Source of the DNA: Antitrichia curtipendula
Taxonomy: Eukaryota; Streptophyta; Bryopsida; Hypnales; Leucodontaceae
Direction: 5' to 3'
DNA: 64,000 bases
Assembly: GCA_951230915.1 (NCBI GenBank)
Contig: OX579637.1
Coordinates: 25,916,001-25,980,000, forward strand
Below are positions 12,001 to 25,291 of this stretch, piece after piece. How positions within the stretch are numbered: the stretch's first letter is position 1; the number at the start of each line of letters is the position of its first letter. Below the pieces are notes generated by a model that was given only the letters and a program-made list of their open reading frames with translations, made no database searches and was not told the origin of the DNA. The translations under genes were made by a program, and so were the position numbers.

Positions 12001-13010
12001 CTGACATTAGATGTGGAGGCCACGAAACTACAGGTTCAGTTTAATTCCGATCCTTTTATTATTCACGTGAAGGTGGATTCAATGCTACGCACAACTTAAA
12101 TATTTTTGTGCATTCTAATACTTGAGGGTGTTTACAACTTTTACAACTTTCTACAAGTCACTTTCAAAGTGGAATTCGATGACATTAGATGTGGAGGCCA
12201 CGAAACTACAGGTTCAGTTTAATTCCGATTCTTTTATTATTCACGTGAGGGTGGATTCAATGCTACGCACAACTTAAATATTTTTGTGCATTCTAATACT
12301 TGAGGGTGTTTACAACTTTTACAACTTTCTACAAGTCACTTTCAAAGTGGAATTCTATGACATTAGATGTGGAGGCCACGAAACTACAGGTTCAGTTTAA
12401 TTCCGATTCTTTTATTATTCACGTGAGGGTGGATTCAGTGCTACGCACAACTTAAATATTTTTGTGCATTCTAATACTTGAGGGTGTTTACAACTTTTAC
12501 AACTTTCTACAAGTCACTTTCAAAGTGGAATTCTCTGACATTAGATGTGGAGGCCACGAAACTACAGGTTCAGTTTAATTCCGATTCTTTTATTATTCAC
12601 GTGAAGGTGGATTCAATGCTGCGCACAAAATAAATATTCTCAAGCATATATATACTTGAGGGTGTTTACAACTTTTACAACTTTCTACAAGTCACTTTCA
12701 AAGTGGAATTCTATGACATTAGATGTGGAGGCCACGAAACTACAGGTTCAGTTTAATTCCGATCCTTTTATTATTCACGTGAAGGTGGATTCAATGCTAC
12801 GCACAACTTAAATATTTTTGTGCATTCTAATACTTGAGGGTGTTTACAACTTTTACAACTTTCTACAAGTCACTTTCAAAGTGGAATTCTCTGACATTAG
12901 ATGTGGAGGCCACGAAACTACAGGTTCAGTTTAATTCCGATCCTTTTATTATTCACGTGAAGGTGGATTCAATGCTACGCACAACTTAAATATTTTTCTG
13001 CATTCTAATA

Positions 13011-14968
13011 CTTGAGGGTGTTTACAACTTTTACAACTTTCTTCAAGTCACTTTCAAAGTGGAATTCGATGACATTAGATGTGGAGGCCACGAAACTACA
13101 GGTTCAGTTTAATTCCGATTCTTTTATTATTCACGTGAGGGTGGATTCAATGCTACGCACAAAATAAATATTTTTGTGCATTCTAATACTTGAGGGTGTT
13201 TACAACTTTTACAACTTTCTTCAAGTCACTTTCAAAGTGGAATTCTATGACATTAGATGTGGAGGCCACGAAACTACAGGTTCAGTTTAATTCCGATCCT
13301 TTTATTATTCACGTGAAGGTGGATTCAATGCTACGCACAACTTAAATATTTTTCTACATTCTAATACTTGAGGGTGTTTACAACTTTTACAACTTTCTTC
13401 AAGTTACTTTCAAAGTGGAATTCTCTGACATTAGATGTGGAGGCCACGAAACTACAGGTTCAGTTTAATTCCGATTCTTTTATTATTCACGTGAAGGTGG
13501 ATTCAATGCTGCGCACAAAATAAATATTCTCAAGCATATATATACTTGAGGGTGTTTACAACTTTTACAACTTTCTACAAGTCACTTTCAAAGTGGAATT
13601 CTCTGACATTAGATGTGGAGGCCACGAAACTACAGGTTCAGTTTAATTCCGATCCTTTTATTATTCACGTGAAGGTGGATTCAATGCTACGCACAACTTA
13701 AATATTTTTCTACATTCTAATACTTGAGGGTGTTTACAACTTTTACAACTTTCTTCAAGTTACTTTCAAAGTGGAATTCTATGACATTAGATGTGGAGGC
13801 CACGAAACTACAGGTTCAGTTTAATTCCGATCCTTTTATTATTCACGTGAAGGTGGATTCAATGCTACGCACAACTTAAATATTTTTGTGCATTCTAATA
13901 CTTGTGGGTGTTTACAACTTTTACAACTTTCTTCAAGTTACTTTCAAAGTGGAATTCTATGACATTAGATGTGGAGGCCACGAAACTACAGGTTCAGTTT
14001 AATTCCGATCCTTTTATTATTCACGTGAAGGTGGATTCAATGCTACGCACAACTTAAATATTTTTCTGCATTCTAATACTTGAGGGTGTTTACAACTTTT
14101 ACAACTTTCTTCAAGTCACTTTCAAAGTGGAATTCGATGACATTAGATGTGGAGGCCACGAAACTACAGGTTCAGTTTAATTCCGATTCTTTTATTATTC
14201 ACGTGAGGGTGGATTCAATGCTACGCACAAAATAAATATTTTTGTGCATTCTAATACTTGAGGGTGTTTACAACTTTTACAACTTTCTTCAAGTCACTTT
14301 CAAAGTGGAATTCTATGACATTAGATGTGGAGGCCACGAAACTACAGGTTCAGTTTAATTCCGATCCTTTTATTATTCACGTGAAGGTGGATTCAATGCT
14401 ACGCACAACTTAAATATTTTTCTACATTCTAATACTTGAGGGTGTTTACAACTTTTACAACTTTCTTCAAGTTACTTTCAAAGTGGAATTCTCTGACATT
14501 AGATGTGGAGGCCACGAAACTACAGGTTCAGTTTAATTCCGATTCTTTTATTATTCACGTGAAGGTGGATTCAATGCTGCGCACAAAATAAATATTCTCA
14601 AGCATATATATACTTGAGGGTGTTTACAACTTTTACAACTTTCTACAAGTCACTTTCAAAGTGGAATTCTCTGACATTAGATGTGGAGGCCACGAAACTA
14701 CAGGTTCAGTTTAATTCCGATCCTTTTATTATTCACGTGAAGGTGGATTCAATGCTACGCACAACTTAAATATTTTTCTACATTCTAATACTTGAGGGTG
14801 TTTACAACTTTTACAACTTTCTTCAAGTTACTTTCAAAGTGGAATTCTATGACATTAGATGTGGAGGCCACGAAACTACAGGTTCAGTTTAATTCCGATC
14901 CTTTTATTATTCACGTGAAGGTGGATTCAATGCTACGCACAACTTAAATATTTTTGTGCATTCTAATA
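13011..14968. repeat. 6-monomer (1068 bp) tandem duplication
   Basis: Monomers 13011-13900 correspond one to one with 14079-14968: CTTCAAG/GAGGG, CTTCAAG/GATCC with a TTTCTACATTC tail, CTTCAAGTTA/CTGCGC, GATCC with TTTCTACATTC again, and CTTCAAGTTA/GATCC. The sixth monomers differ (13901, with a private CTTGTGGG, against 14969). The same core appears less perfectly near 7493, 9807 and 11409. Confidence 0.85.
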
Positions 14969-15324
14969 CTTGAGGGTGTTTACAACTTTTACAACTTTCT
15001 ACAAGTCACTTTCAAAGTGGAATTCGATGACATTAGATGTGGAGGCCACGAAACTACAGGTTCAGTTTAATTCCGATTCTTTTATTATTCACGTGAGGGT
15101 GGATTCAATGCTACGCACAACTTAAATATTTTTCTGCATTCTAATACTTGAGGGTGTTTACAACTTTTACAACTTTCTTCAAGTCACTTTCAAAGTGGAA
15201 TTCTCTGACATTAGATGTGGAGGCCACGAAACTACAGGTTCAGTTTAATTCCGATTCTTTTATTATTCACGTGAGGGTGGATTCAATGCTACGCACAAAA
15301 TAAATATTTTTGTGCATTCTAATA

Positions 15325-17460
15325 CTTGAGGGTGTTTACAACTTTTACAACTTTCTACAAGTCACTTTCAAAGTGGAATTCTCTGACATTAGATGTGGAG
15401 GCCACGAAACTACAGGTTCAGTTTAATTCCGATTCTTTTATTATTCACGTGAAGGTGGATTCAATGCTGCGCACAAAATAAATATTCTCAAGCATATATA
15501 TACTTGAGGGTGTTTACAACTTTTACAACTTTCTACAAGTCACTTTCAAAGTGGAATTCTATGACATTAGATGTGGAGGCCACGAAACTACAGGTTCAGT
15601 TTAATTCCGATCCTTTTATTATTCACGTGAAGGTGGATTCAATGCTACGCACAACTTAAATATTTTTGTGCATTCTAATACTTGAGGGTGTTTACAACTT
15701 TTACAACTTTCTACAAGTCACTTTCAAAGTGGAATTCTCTGACATTAGATGTGGAGGCCACGAAACTACAGGTTCAGTTTAATTCCGATCCTTTTATTAT
15801 TCACGTGAAGGTGGATTCAATGCTACGCACAACTTAAATATTTTTCTGCATTCTAATACTTGAGGGTGTTTACAACTTTTACAACTTTCTTCAAGTCACT
15901 TTCAAAGTGGAATTCGATGACATTAGATGTGGAGGCCACGAAACTACAGGTTCAGTTTAATTCCGATTCTTTTATTATTCACGTGAGGGTGGATTCAATG
16001 CTACGCACAACTTAAATATTTTTCTGCATTCTAATACTTGAGGGTGTTTACAACTTTTACAACTTTCTTCAAGTCACTTTCAAAGTGGAATTCTCTGACA
16101 TTAGATGTGGAGGCCACGAAACTACAAGTTCAGTTTAATTCCGATTCTTTTATTATTCACGTGAGGGTGGATTCAATGCTACGCACAACTTAAATATTTT
16201 TGTGCATTCTAATACTTGAGGGTGTTTACAACTTTTACAACTTTCTACAAGTCACTTTCAAAGAGGAATTCTATGACATTAGATGTGGAGGCCACGAAAC
16301 TACAGGTTCAGTTTAATTCCGATTCTTTTATTATTCACGTGAGGGTGGATTCAGTGCTACGCACAACTTAAATATTTTTGTGCATTCTAATACTTGAGGG
16401 TGTTTACAACTTTTACAACTTTCTACAAGTCACTTTCAAAGTGGAATTCTCTGACATTAGATGTGGAGGCCACGAAACTACAGGTTCAGTTTAATTCCGA
16501 TTCTTTTATTATTCACGTGAAGGTGGATTCAATGCTGCGCACAAAATAAATATTCTCAAGCATATATATACTTGAGGGTGTTTACAACTTTTACAACTTT
16601 CTACAAGTCACTTTCAAAGTGGAATTCGATGACATTAGATGTGGAGGCCACGAAACTACAGGTTCAGTTTAATTCCGATCCTTTTATTATTCACGTGAAG
16701 GTGGATTCAATGCTACGCACAACTTAAATATTTTTCTGCATTCTAGTACTTGAGGGTGTTTACAACTTTTACAACTTTCTACAAGTCACTTTCAAAGTGG
16801 AATTCTCTGACATTAGATGTGGAGGCCACGAAACTACAGGTTCAGTTTAATTCCGATTCTTTTATTATTCACGTGAAGGTGGATTCAATGCTGCGCACAA
16901 AATAAATATTCTCAAGCATATATATACTTGAGGGTGTTTACAACTTTTACAACTTTCTACAAGTCACTTTCAAAGTGGAATTCGATGACATTAGATGTGG
17001 AGGCCACGAAACTACAGGTTCAGTTTAATTCCGATCCTTTTATTATTCACGTGAAGGTGGATTCAATGCTACGCACAACTTAAATATTTTTGTGCATTCT
17101 AATACTTGAGGGTGTTTACAACTTTTACAACTTTCTACAAGTCACTTTCAAAGTGGAATTCGATGACATTAGATGTGGAGGCCACGAAACTACAGGTTCA
17201 GTTTAATTCCGATTCTTTTATTATTCACGTGAAGGTGGATTCAATGCTACGCACAACTTAAATATTTTTGTGCATTCTAATACTTGAGGGTGTTTACAAC
17301 TTTTACAACTTTCTTCAAGTCACTTTCAAAGTGGAATTCGATGACATTAGATGTGGAGGCCACGAAACTACAGGTTCAGTTTAATTCCGATTCTTTTATT
17401 ATTCACGTGAGGGTGGATTCAATGCTACGCACAAAATAAATATTTTTGTGCATTCTAATA
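15325..17460. repeat. 12-monomer higher-order repeat, copy 1 (2136 bp)
   Basis: Twelve monomers are repeated at 17461-19596. The clearest marker is AAAGAGGAATTC at about 16264, recurring exactly 2136 bp later at about 18400. Other shared markers are CTGCGC copies at 15469, 16537 and 16893, and CTAGTACTTG at about 16745. Confidence 0.88.
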
Positions 17461-19596
17461 CTTGAGGGTGTTTACAACTTTTACAACTTTCTTCAAGTCA
17501 CTTTCAAAGTGGAATTCTCTGACATTAGATGTGGAGGCCACGAAACTACAGGTTCAGTTTAATTCCGATTCTTTTATTATTCACGTGAAGGTGGATTCAA
17601 TGCTGCGCACAAAATAAATATTCTCAAGCATATATATACTTGAGGGTGTTTACAACTTTTACAACTTTCTACAAGTCACTTTCAAAGTGGAATTCTATGA
17701 CATTAGATGTGGAGGCCACGAAACTACAGGTTCAGTTTAATTCCGATCCTTTTATTATTCACGTGAAGGTGGATTCAATGCTACGCACAACTTAAATATT
17801 TTTGTGCATTCTAATACTTGAGGGTGTTTACAACTTTTACAACTTTCTACAAGTCACTTTCAAAGTGGAATTCTCTGACATTAGATGTGGAGGCCACGAA
17901 ACTACAGGTTCAGTTTAATTCCGATCCTTTTATTATTCACGTGAAGGTGGATTCAATGCTACGCACAACTTAAATATTTTTCTGCATTCTAATACTTGAG
18001 GGTGTTTACAACTTTTACAACTTTCTTCAAGTCACTTTCAAAGTTGAATTCGATGACATTAGATGTGGAGGCCACGAAACTACAGGTTCAGTTTAATTCC
18101 GATTCTTTTATTATTCACGTGAGGGTGGATTCAATGCTACGCACAACTTAAATATTTTTCTGCATTCTAATACTTGAGGGTGTTTACAACTTTTACAACT
18201 TTCTTCAAGTCACTTTCAAAGTGGAATTCGATGACATTAGATGTGGAGGCCACGAAACTACAAGTTCAGTTTAATTCCGATTCTTTTATTATTCACGTGA
18301 GGGTGGATTCAATGCTACGCACAACTTAAATATTTTTGTGCATTCTAATACTTGAGGGTGTTTACAACTTTTACAACTTTCTACAAGTCACTTTCAAAGA
18401 GGAATTCTATGACATTAGATGTGGAGGCCACGAAACTACAGGTTCAGTTTAATTCCGATTCTTTTATTATTCACGTGAGGGTGGATTCAGTGCTACGCAC
18501 AACTTAAATATTTTTGTGCATTCTAATACTTGAGGGTGTTTACAACTTTTACAACTTTCTACAAGTCACTTTCAAAGTGGAATTCTCTGACATTAGATGT
18601 GGAGGCCACGAAACTACAGGTTCAGTTTAATTCCGATTCTTTTATTATTCACGTGAAGGTGGATTCAATGCTGCGCACAAAATAAATATTCTCAAGCATA
18701 TATATACTTGAGGGTGTTTACAACTTTTACAACTTTCTACAAGTCACTTTCAAAGTGGAATTCGATGACATTAGATGTGGAGGCCACGAAACTACAGGTT
18801 CAGTTTAATTCCGATCCTTTTATTATTCACGTGAAGGTGGATTCAATGCTACGCACAACTTAAATATTTTTCTGCATTCTAGTACTTGAGGGTGTTTACA
18901 ACTTTTACAACTTTCTACAAGTCACTTTCAAAGTGGAATTCTCTGACATTAGATGTGGAGGCCACGAAACTACAGGTTCAGTTTAATTCCGATTCTTTTA
19001 TTATTCACGTGAAGGTGGATTCAATGCTGCGCACAAAATAAATATTCTCAAGCATATATATACTTGAGGGTGTTTACAACTTTTACAACTTTCTACAAGT
19101 CACTTTCAAAGTGGAATTCGATGACATTAGATGTGGAGGCCACGAAACTACAGGTTCAGTTTAATTCCGATCCTTTTATTATTCACGTGAAGGTGGATTC
19201 AATGCTACGCACAACTTAAATATTTTTGTGCATTCTAATACTTGAGGGTGTTTACAACTTTTACAACTTTCTACAAGTCACTTTCAAAGTGGAATTCGAT
19301 GACATTAGATGTGGAGGCCACGAAACTACAGGTTCAGTTTAATTCCGATTCTTTTATTATTCACGTGAGGGTGGATTCAATGCTACGCACAACTTAAATA
19401 TTTTTGTGCATTCTAATACTTGAGGGTGTTTACAACTTTTACAACTTTCTTCAAGTCACTTTCAAAGTGGAATTCTCTGACATTAGATGTGGAGGCCACG
19501 AAACTACAGGTTCAGTTTAATTCCGATTCTTTTATTATTCACGTGAGGGTGGATTCAATGCTACGCACAAAATAAATATTTTTGTGCATTCTAATA
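17461..19596. repeat. 12-monomer higher-order repeat, copy 2 (2136 bp)
   Basis: It matches 15325-17460 in monomer order. Differences are few. Three involve single alleles: TCTGAC swapped for CGATGAC in the monomer at 18173 and the reverse at 19419, and GAAGG for GAGGG at 19241. There is also a private AAAGTTGAATTC near 18044. A third, partial turn covers about 19597-20200 before the order diverges. Confidence 0.87.
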
Positions 19597-22500
19597 CTTG
19601 AGGGTGTTTACAACTTTTACAACTTTCTTCAAGTCACTTTCAAAGTGGAATTCTCTGACATTAGATGTGGAGGCCACGAAACTACAGGTTCAGTTTAATT
19701 CCGATTCTTTTATTATTCACGTGAAGGTGGATTCAATGCTGCGCACAAAATAAATATTCTCAAGCATATATATACTTGAGGGTGTTTACAACTTTTACAA
19801 CTTTCTACAAGTCACTTTCAAAGTGGAATTCTATGACATTAGATGTGGAGGCCACGAAACTACAGGTTCAGTTTAATTCCGATCCTTTTATTATTCACGT
19901 GAAGGTGGATTCAATGCTACGCACAACTTAAATATTTTTGTGCATTCTAATACTTGAGGGTGTTTACAACTTTTACAACTTTCTACAAGTCACTTTCAAA
20001 GTGGAATTCTCTGACATTAGATGTGGAGGCCACGAAACTACAGGTTCAGTTTAATTCCGATCCTTTTATTATTCACGTGAAGGTGGATTCAATGCTACGC
20101 ACAACTTAAATATTTTTCTGCATTCTAATACTTGAGGGTGTTTACAACTTTTACAACTTTCTTCAAGTCACTTTCAAAGTGGAATTCGATGACATTAGAT
20201 GTGGAGGCCACGAAACTACAGGTTCAGTTTAATTCCGATTCTTTTATTATTCACGTGAGGGTGGATTCAATGCTACGCACAACTTAAATATTTTTGTGCA
20301 TTCTAATACTTGAGGGTGTTTACAACTTTTACAACTTTCTACAAGTCACTTTCAAAGTGGAATTCGATGACATTAGATGTGGAGGCCACGAAACTACAGG
20401 TTCAGTTTAATTCCGATTCTTTTATTATTCACGTGAGGGTGGATTCAGTGCTACGCACAACTTAAATATTTTTGTGCATTCTAATACTTGAGGGTGTTTA
20501 CAACTTTTACAACTTTCTACAAGTCACTTTCAAAGTGGAATTCTCTGACATTAGATGTGGAGGCCACGAAACTACAGGTTCAGTTTAATTCCGATTCTTT
20601 TATTATTCACGTGAAGGTGGATTCAATGCTGCGCACAAAATAAATATTCTCAAGCATATATATACTTGAGGGTGTTTACAACTTTTACAACTTTCTTCAA
20701 GTCACTTTCAAAGTGGAATTCGATGACATTAGATGTGGAGGCCACGAAACTACAGGTTCAGTTTAATTCCGATTCTTTTATTATTCACGTGAGGGTGGAT
20801 TCAGTGCTACGCACAACTTAAATATTTTTGTGCATTCTAATACTTGAGGGTGTTTACAACTTTTACAACTTTCTACAAGTCACTTTCAAAGTGGAATTCT
20901 CTGACATTAGATGTGGAGGCCACGAAACTACAGGTTCAGTTTAATTCCGATCCTTTTATTATTCACGTGAAGGTGGATTCAATGCTACGCACAACTTAAA
21001 TATTTTTCTGCATTCTAATACTTGAGGGTGTTTACAACTTTTACAACTTTCTTCAAGTCACTTTCAAAGTGGAATTCGATGACATTAGATGTGGAGGCCA
21101 CGAAACTACAGGTTCAGTTTAATTCCGATTCTTTTATTATTCACGTGAGGGTGGATTCAATGCTACGCACAACTTAAATATTTTTGTGCATTCTAATATT
21201 TGAGGGTGTTTACAACTTTTACAACCTTCTTCAAGTTACTTTCAAAGTGGAATTCGATGACATTAGATGTGGAGGCCACGAAACTACAGGTTCAGTTTAA
21301 TTCCGATTCTTTTATTATTCACGTGAGGGTGGATTCAATGCTACGCACAAAATAAATATTTTTGTGCATTCTAATACTTGAGGGTGTTTACAACTTTTAC
21401 AACTTTCTTCAAGTCACTTTCAAAGTGGAATTCGATGACATTAGATGTGGAGGCCACGAAACTACAAGTTCAGTTTAATTCCGATTCTTTTATTATTCAC
21501 GTGAGGGTGGATTCAATGCTACGCACAACTTAAATATTTTTGTGCATTCTAATACTTGAGGGTGTTTACAACTTTTACAACTTTCTACAAGTCACTTTCA
21601 AAGTGGAATTCTCTGACATTAGATGTGGAGGCCACGAAACTACAGGTTCAGTTTAATTCCGATTCTTTTATTATTCACGTGAGGGTGGATTCAGTGCTAC
21701 GCAGAACTTAAATATTTTTGTGCATTCTAATACTTGAGGGTGTTTACAACTTTTACAACTTTCTACAAGTCACTTTCAAAGTGGAATTCTCTGACATTAG
21801 ATGTGGAGGCCACGAAACTACAGGTTCAGTTTAATTCCGATTCTTTTATTATTCACGTGAAGGTGGATTCAATACTGCGCACAAAATAAATATTCTCAAG
21901 CATATATATACTTGAGGGTGTTTACAACTTTTACAACTTTCTACAAGTCACTTTCAAAGTGGAATTCTATGACATTAGATGTGGAGGCCACGAAACTACA
22001 GGTTCAGTTTAATTCCGATCCTTTTATTATTCACGTGAAGGTGGATTCAATGCTACGCACAACTTAAATATTTTTGTGCATTCTAATACTTGAGGGTGTT
22101 TACAACTTTTACAACTTTCTACAAGTCACTTTCAAAGTGGAATTCTCTGACATTAGATGTGGAGGCCACGAAACTACAGGTTCAGTTTAATTCCGATCCT
22201 TTTATTATTCACGTGAAGGTGGATTCAATGCTACGCACAACTTAAATATTTTTCTGCATTCTAATACTTGAGGGTGTTTACAACTTTTACAACTTTCTTC
22301 AAGTCACTTTCAAAGTGGAATTCGATGACATTAGATGTGGAGGCCACGAAACTACAGGTTCAGTTTAATTCCGATTCTTTTATTATTCACGTGAAGGTGG
22401 ATTCAATGCTACGCACAAAATAAATATTTTTGTGCATTCTAATACTTGAGGGTGTTTACAACTTTTACAACTTTCTTCAAGTCACTTTCAAAGTGGAATT

Positions 22501-23690
22501 CTATGACATTAGATGTGGAGGCCACGAAACTACATGTTCAGTTTAATTCCGATCCTTTTATTATTCACGTGAAGGTGGATTCAATGCTACGCACAACTTA
22601 AATATTTTTCTGCATTCTAATACTTGAGGGTGTTTACAACTTTTACAACTTTCTTCAAGTCACTTTCAAAGTGGAATTCGATGACATTAGATGTGGAGGC
22701 CACGAAACTACAGGTTCAGTTTAATTCCGATTCTTTTATTATTCACGTGAGGGTGGATTCAATGCTACGCACAAAATAAATATTTTTGTGCATTCTAATA
22801 CTTGAGGGTGTTTACAACTTTTACAACTTTCTACAAGTCACTTTCAAAGTGGAATTCGATGACATTAGATGTGGAGGCCACGAAACTACAGGTTCAGTTT
22901 AATTCTGATTCTTTTATTATTCACGTGAGGGTGGATTCAATGCTACGCACAACTTAAATATTTTTGTGCATTCTAATACTTGAGGGTGTTTACAACTTTT
23001 ACAACTTTCTACAAGTCACTTTCAAAGTGGAATTCTATGACATTAGATGTGGAGGCCACGAAACTACAGGTTCAGTTTAATTCCGATTCTTTTATTATTC
23101 ACGTGAAGGTGGATTCAATGCTACGCACAAAATAAATATTCTCAAGCATATATATACTTGAGGGTGTTTACAACTTTTACAACTTTCTACAAGTCACTTT
23201 CAAAGTGGAATTCTATGACCGTAGACGTGGAGGCCACGAAACTACAGGTTCAGTTTAATTCCGATTCTTTTATTATTCACGTGAAGGTGGATTCAATGCT
23301 ACGCACAACTTAAATATTTTTGTGCATTCTAATACTTGAGGGTGTTTACAACTTTTACAACTTTCTACAAGTCACTTTCAAAGTGGAATTCTCTGACATT
23401 AGATGTGGAGGCCACGAAACTACAGGTTCAGTTTAATTCTGATTCTTTTATTATTCACGTGAGGGTGGATTCAATGCTACGCACAAAATAAATATTTTTG
23501 TGCATTCTAATACTTGAGGGTGTTTACAACTTTTACAACTTTCTACAAGTCACTTTCAAAGTGGAATTCTATGACATTAGATGTGGAGGCCACGAAACTA
23601 CAGGTTCAGTTTAATTCCGATTCTTTTATTATTCACGTGAAGGTGGATTCAATGCTACGCACAAAATAAATATTCTCAAGCATATATATA

Positions 23691-25291
23691 CTTGACGGTG
23701 TTTACAACTTTTACAACTTTCTACAAGTCACTTTCAAAGTGGAATTCTATGACCGTAGACGTGGAGGCCACGAAACTACAGGTTCAGTTTAATTCCGATT
23801 CTTTTATTATTCACGTGAAGGTGGATTCAATGCTACGCACAACTTAAATATTTTTGTGCATTCTAATACTTGAGGGTGTTTACAACTTTTACAACTTTCT
23901 ACAAGTCACTTTCAAAGTGGAATTCTCTGACATTAGATGTGGAGGCCACGAAACTACAGGTTCAGTTTAATTCTGATTCTTTTATTATTCACGTGAGGGT
24001 GGATTCAATGCTACGCACAAAATAAATATTTTTCTGCATTCTAATACTTGAGGGTGTTTACAACTTTTACAACTTTCTACAAGTCACTTTCAAAGTGGAA
24101 TTCGATGACATTAGATGTGGAGGCCACGAAACTACAGGTTCAGTTTAATTCCGATTCTTTTATTATTCACGTGAAGGTGGATTCAATGCTACGCACAAAA
24201 TAAATATTCTCAAGCATATATATACTTGAGGGTGTCTACAACTTTTACAACTTTCTACAAGTCACTTTCAAAGTGGAATTCTATGACCGTAGACGTGGAG
24301 GCCACGAAACTACAGGTTCAGTTTAATTCCGATTCTTTTATTATTCACGTGAAGGTGGATTCAATGCTACGCACAACTTAAATATTTTTGTGCATTCTAA
24401 TACTTGAGGGTGTTTACAACTTTTACAACTTTCTACAAGTCACTTTCAAAGTGGAATTCTATGACATTAGATGTGGAGGCCCTGAAACTACAGGTTCGGT
24501 TTAATTCCGATTTTTTATTATTCACGTGAGGGTGGATTCAATGCTACGCACAAAATAAATATTCTCAAGCATATATATACTTGAGGGTGTTTACAACTTT
24601 TACAACTTTCTACAAGTCACTTTCAAAGTGGAATTCTATGACCGTAGACGTGGAGGCCACGAAACTACAGGTTCAGTTTAATTCCGATTCTTTTATTATT
24701 CACGTGAAGGTGGATTCAATGCTACGCACAACTTAAATATTTTTGTGCATTCTAATACTTGAGGGTGTTTACAACTTTTACAACTTTCTACAAGTCACTT
24801 TCAAAGTGGAATTCTCTGACATTAGATGTGGAGGCCACGAAACTACAGGTTCAGTTTAATTCCGATTCTTTTATTATTCACGTGAGGGTGGATTCAATGC
24901 TACGCACAAAATAAATATTTTTGTGCATTCTAATACTTGAGGGTGTTTACAACTTTTACAACTTTCTACAAGTCACTTTCAAAGTGGAATTCTCTGACAT
25001 TAGATGTGGAGGCCACGAAACTACAGGTTCAGTTTAATTCCGATTCTTTTATTATTCACGTGAGGGTGGATTCAATGCTACGCACAAAATAAATATTTTT
25101 GTGCATTCTAATACTTGAGGGTGTTTACAACTTTTACAACTTTCTACAAGTCACTTTCAAAGTGGAATTCTCTGACATTAGATGTGGAGGCCACGAAACT
25201 ACAGGTTCAGTTTAATTCCGATTCTTTTATTATTCACGTGAAGGTGGATTCAATGCTACGCACAAAATAAATATTCTCACGCATATATATA
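23691..25291. repeat. 9-monomer higher-order repeat, copy 1 (1601 bp)
   Basis: The order is GACCG copy (with a private TTGACGG), TCTGAC/CTGATT with a TTTCTGC tail, CGATGAC, GTCTACAAC/GACCG, CCCTGAAAC 177-bp copy, GACCG, two TCTGAC/GAGGG copies, and a TCTGAC copy with a CTCACGC tail. The unit is 1601 rather than 1602 bp because of the one-base deletion in the CCCTGAAAC copy. Confidence 0.88.
24403..24579. repeat. 177-bp deletion monomer 1
   Basis: One base is missing in GATTTTTTATT (other copies read GATTCTTTTATT). The deletion is linked to CCCTGAAAC and GGTTCGGTTT. Exact sister copies stand at 26004, 27605 and 27960, so the deletion arose once and was copied. These four are the only length variants I find in the window. 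Confidence 0.92.

Larger units (their letters stand above)
6959..22800. repeat. Array zone 2: CTGCGC/GATCC variants
   Basis: The zone is recognised by GATCCTTTT in many copies, by CTGCGCACAAAA in copies with the CTCAAGC tail, and by TCTTCAAG. I find no GACCGTAGACG copy in it, although zones 1 and 3 have them. A recurring order is CTGCGC copy, GATCC copy, GATCC copy with a TTTCTGC tail, CTTCAAG copy, CTTCAAG/GATCC copy with a TTTCTACATTC tail, and a CTTCAAGTTA copy. Spacings between equivalent copies are 3, 4, 5, 6, 7, 9, 12 or 13 monomers, so no single HOR length is fixed. There is no gene. Confidence 0.75.
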
